From positions 6,031 to 15,629 of the forward strand of contig NZLE01000103.1 of the NCBI GenBank assembly GCA_002692605.1: DNA of 9,599 bases. The letters are read 5' to 3'. Shown here one piece after another: positions 7,274 to 9,599 of this stretch. The DNA comes from Opitutia bacterium. Lineage in GTDB: Bacteria; Verrucomicrobiota; Verrucomicrobiia; Opitutales; Seribacteraceae. The translations under genes were made by a program, and so were the position numbers. Position 1 is the first letter of the stretch, and the number at the start of each line of letters is the position of its first letter. Below the pieces are notes generated by a model. It ran no database searches. It worked only from the letters and a program-made list of their open reading frames with translations, and was not told the origin of the DNA.

Positions 7274-7819
7274 CTACTCGAGGCCGAGGACTTTTTTTCC
7301 TTCCCCCGAGATCATTCGCGGGTTCCAGGGAGGATCCCAAACGATATCGACGCGAGCCTCGGATACTCCGGATAGCTTTTCGATCCGACCCTTGGCATCC
7401 TCGGCAATCACCGGACCCATTCCGCAACCCTGAGCGGTGAGGGTCATTTTGACTTCCACCAACTGAGCGCCTTCGTCGCCTGAGATTTGCAAATCGTAGA
7501 TTAAGCCCAAATCAACGATATTAATCGGGATCTCCGGATCATAGCACCCGCGCATCGCATCCCAGATCTTGGTTTCATCAAGGGGTCCACTGTCTTTGGG
7601 CAACTCCTCCGCGGGTCCGGGTTGAGCGACGAACTCTTCTCCCAAGGCATCCATTTCCTCGGCTCCTACCCGATAAAGTCCGTTGGCATCCCGCAACGTT
7701 ACGGACCCTCCGAGGGATTGGGCCACGGAGAAGGCATTCCCTTCCGCCAAGGTCACTTCATCCCCGGAAGGAATGAGAGTCGCGGTGCAATTTCGTTTCA
7801 AAGTAATTTCCTTAGTCAT
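7274..7819 (-). CDS. sufT: SufT-type Fe-S cluster assembly protein (DUF59/MIP18 family)
   Basis: Cytoplasmic protein of 181 residues implicated in maturation of Fe-S proteins. The N-terminal part (about 1-65: TLKRNCTATLIPSG, then EGNAFSVAQSLGGSVTL and VGAEEMDALGEE) matches the SufT-specific extension. The DUF59/MIP18 domain follows (about 82-170) with CYDPEIPINIVDLGLIYDL (92-110) and the hallmark TAQGCGMGP (128-136), whose Cys132 is the conserved cysteine of the family. The ATG at 7819 is chosen because it gives the standard SufT N-terminus; the frame is open further upstream to an ATG at 7894, but that extension would lie inside the sppA 3' end. It follows sppA by 16 nt and is very probably cotranscribed with it. 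A weak GGA lies close before the start. No other suf genes are in the window, so here it sits apart from a SUF operon. Confidence 0.92.
   Translation of the reverse strand: MTKEITLKRNCTATLIPSGDEVTLAEGNAFSVAQSLGGSVTLRDANGLYRVGAEEMDALGEEFVAQPGPAEELPKDSGPLDETKIWDAMRGCYDPEIPINIVDLGLIYDLQISGDEGAQLVEVKMTLTAQGCGMGPVIAEDAKGRIEKLSGVSEARVDIVWDPPWNPRMISGEGKKVLGLE
7277..7298 (+). terminator. Weak candidate terminator for the propeller gene, inside the sufT 3' end
   Basis: CTCG (7277-7280) can pair with CGAG (7285-7288) around AGGC, followed by a run of seven T at 7292-7298. The stem is only four pairs and the T-run starts three bases after it, so this is marginal. It is the only terminator-like element near the end of the propeller gene and lies within the last codons of the convergent sufT. 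Confidence 0.3.
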
Positions 7820-7835
7820 AATTCCAAAAATAAAG

Positions 7836-9599
7836 TTAAAATCCGAAGCATCCCCGATACCAGGGAAGCAAACCATAAACGCCTCGAGGATCATTCATCC
7901 GGGCAAGACAGGACAGGGTCTCCATTAATTGGTTACGCAAATGGGCCGCTTCCATCGGTTCCTCGATAACGGAGTCCGCAAACAGGGATCGAGCGCCGAC
8001 TTCCATCAAATCTCCCAGAAAATCATAGGGGTTTTCGATTTTAGGAAACTCTTCGATTTTCAAGTCTTCCTCAGAATCAGCCAACTCCTTGGCATGGGCA
8101 ATGGCTTGCTCCAATCCGCCGAATTCATCCACCAGTTTCCTTTCCTTGGCATCGGAACCCATCCATACCCGACCTTCGGCAATTCTCCGAACCTCGGACT
8201 CATCCATTTCCCTGCCCTCCGCAACCAAGCCCACAAAACGGTCGTAAATTCCTTCAACGTGCCGTTGCAGGACTTTCATTTCCTCCGCCGATTTGGGTCG
8301 GGAAAAACTGAGGGCATCCGCAGAGGGATGGGTTTTCACCACATCCCATCGAAGACCGAAATTCCCGCTTAGTTCTCGAAAGTTCGGGAAGAGGCCAAAA
8401 ACCCCTATGGAACCGGTTATGGTTTGCTCACCGGCAAAAAGAGCATCGCAATCGGTGGAAATCCAATAGCCTCCGGAAGCCGCCACCGAACCCATGGAAA
8501 CCACCACCGGCAAGCCCTCTGCCCGGGCACGGCTGATCTCCGCGAGAATTGCGTCCGAACCGGACACACTACCGCCCGGCGAATTCACCCGAAGGACCAA
8601 AGCCTTGTATTGATCGGAATCGGTACGGATCTTTCGAATCCGGTCGGCAATCCTGGAGCCGCCGATGGATGCCCCGTCATCCGCCCACCCATCCACGATC
8701 GCCCCTTCCACGTAGACAACGGCCACTTTGGGGCTTTCCTTGTCCAAGGTCTCGTTTTGGGTCAGGTATTCCATCAGTCCAATCTGAACGAATCCATCGT
8801 CTGCATCTTCCTCACCGATCTCCGACATCCGGTCAATCAACTCTCCATAGGTCGATAGCGCATCTACCAAACCGAGTTCCTCAGCCTGACGAGGTTGCAG
8901 AAAAAAGTCCGAGCTCAGGGTTTGGCTCAGTTCCTCGAAGGCAAGATCACGCAGTCTGGAGACCGTTTGAAGGTAATGCGTCCATCGCAAATCAAGCAGA
9001 CGACGAATCTGCATCCGGTTTTCCTCACTGAATCCGGTTGCCGTGAAGGGCTCCACCGCTCCCTTGAACTCACCCACCCTCGCCACTTGCAGGCCCACAC
9101 CATATTTCTCCAAGGTTTCGGCCAGAAAAATTTCCTCGCTGGCCAGTCCGTTCAACAAAAGAGTTCCACTTGGGTCCATGTGCAACTCATCGCAGAGTGA
9201 ATACACCAAATAATCCAATTTGGAGGGCGTATGGGCATAACCGACGATTTTCTTTCCGGTTTCCTGAAAACGGGAAAAGCCTCTCATCAACTCCCCAATG
9301 GCCTGATAACCGCATCCGTAGCCGGAAGGACGAAAACTTCCCTTCAGCAAAATGGCCTCAATTCTCTTGTCCTTCCCCGCCCGCTCAAGTGCCTGTAAGA
9401 CTTCCAAAAGATGAAATTGTGGGGGTTGTGACTCGTCGGTCAGGATTTCACGGGTCAAATCATCCAAACGGAAATCATCGGGTCGGTCGGTCAGATTCAT
9501 GGTCAGATCGATAACCAGAATCGATTCGTCCGCGACCTGCGCCTCGCTTTGCTCCACTACCTTCGAGGTGAACCATGCGAAGAGAGCGATGGAAAAAAC
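7836..9599 (-). CDS. sppA: Signal peptide peptidase SppA, 67K type, 5' end beyond window
   Basis: Membrane-anchored serine protease that degrades cleaved signal peptides at the cytoplasmic membrane. It has the long form with two tandem S49 (ClpP/crotonase-like) halves. The N-terminal half carries the catalytic lysine in GEFKGAVEPF (Lys codon 9065-9063), and the C-terminal half carries the nucleophile serine in SVAASGGYWIS (Ser codon 8477-8475). The two are 196 residues apart, as against 200 between Lys209 and Ser409 of E. coli SppA. VNSPGGSVSGSD and TGSIGVFG also match. The C-terminal NDPRGVYGLL aligns with the E. coli tail. The frame stays open to the window end: codons before the GTG at 9557 encode a hydrophobic run (FSIALFAWF), the end of the N-terminal membrane helix, so GTG 9557 is not the true start. 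587-588 residues are visible against 618 in E. coli; only a short N-terminus is missing. sufT follows after 16 nt. Confidence 0.95.
   Translation of the reverse strand, partial: VFSIALFAWFTSKVVEQSEAQVADESILVIDLTMNLTDRPDDFRLDDLTREILTDESQPPQFHLLEVLQALERAGKDKRIEAILLKGSFRPSGYGCGYQAIGELMRGFSRFQETGKKIVGYAHTPSKLDYLVYSLCDELHMDPSGTLLLNGLASEEIFLAETLEKYGVGLQVARVGEFKGAVEPFTATGFSEENRMQIRRLLDLRWTHYLQTVSRLRDLAFEELSQTLSSDFFLQPRQAEELGLVDALSTYGELIDRMSEIGEEDADDGFVQIGLMEYLTQNETLDKESPKVAVVYVEGAIVDGWADDGASIGGSRIADRIRKIRTDSDQYKALVLRVNSPGGSVSGSDAILAEISRARAEGLPVVVSMGSVAASGGYWISTDCDALFAGEQTITGSIGVFGLFPNFRELSGNFGLRWDVVKTHPSADALSFSRPKSAEEMKVLQRHVEGIYDRFVGLVAEGREMDESEVRRIAEGRVWMGSDAKERKLVDEFGGLEQAIAHAKELADSEEDLKIEEFPKIENPYDFLGDLMEVGARSLFADSVIEEPMEAAHLRNQLMETLSCLARMNDPRGVYGLLPWYRGCFGF

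Noticed and set aside
7820..7894. Upstream ATG (7894) that would lengthen SufT by 25 residues
   Set aside because: The extension lies within the sppA 3' end and does not resemble SufT N-termini, whereas ATG 7819 gives the standard family start and 16-nt spacing.
8424..9514. Several plus-strand frames of 100-160 codons opposite sppA
   Set aside because: All are antisense shadows of a protease gene with intact catalytic Lys and Ser; translations are rich in Pro, Arg, His and Ser without domains.
1..9599. CRISPR array, transposon, tRNA/rRNA gene, riboswitch or defence system
   Set aside because: No spaced direct repeats, terminal inverted repeats, transposase, RNA-like clover or conserved leader structure was visible, and nearly all bases are in identified protein genes.

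Overview
The window fits a member of the PVC group, most likely Verrucomicrobiota. This is inferred from gene content: a secreted PQQ-like propeller protein with a DWPSWRG-type N-terminus, a stand-alone Gfo/Idh/MocA oxidoreductase, a SufT-type protein, a bacterial GlnRS, and several starts without a Shine-Dalgarno sequence. There is no rRNA or other phylogenetic marker to settle the taxon.

Layout. Positions 1-2947 (+) hold two class I aminoacyl-tRNA synthetases head to tail: the 3' part of gltX (glutamyl-tRNA synthetase, N-terminus outside the window) and a complete glnS (glutaminyl-tRNA synthetase), which overlap or nearly touch. Positions 3059-4624 (+) hold a single MFS transporter gene that is visibly richer in A/T than its surroundings and is closed by a strong intrinsic terminator. 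Positions 4740-5912 (+) hold a cytoplasmic Gfo/Idh/MocA-family NAD(P)-dependent oxidoreductase, also closed by a strong terminator. Positions 6034-7263 (+) hold a secreted PQQ-like beta-propeller protein. Positions 7274-9599 (-) hold a convergent two-gene unit: sppA (signal peptide peptidase, 67K type, N-terminus cut by the window edge) followed after 16 nt by sufT (Fe-S cluster assembly/maturation protein).

How the genes work together. gltX and glnS together supply Glu-tRNA(Glu) and Gln-tRNA(Gln) directly. The MFS permease and the Gfo/Idh/MocA dehydrogenase could form an uptake-plus-oxidation pair for a sugar, polyol or sugar acid, but a terminator separates them, so this rests on proximity only. 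The propeller protein is exported; nothing ties it to a substrate. SppA (clearing of signal peptides at the membrane) and SufT (Fe-S protein maturation) are unrelated functions that share a transcript.

No mobile element, CRISPR array, RNA gene or novel system could be supported. The non-coding stretches are all under 130 bases. The points worth a second look are the composition shift and unusual topology of the MFS gene, the glnS start, the sppA N-terminus running out of the window, the SD-less leaders, and the sppA-sufT pairing.
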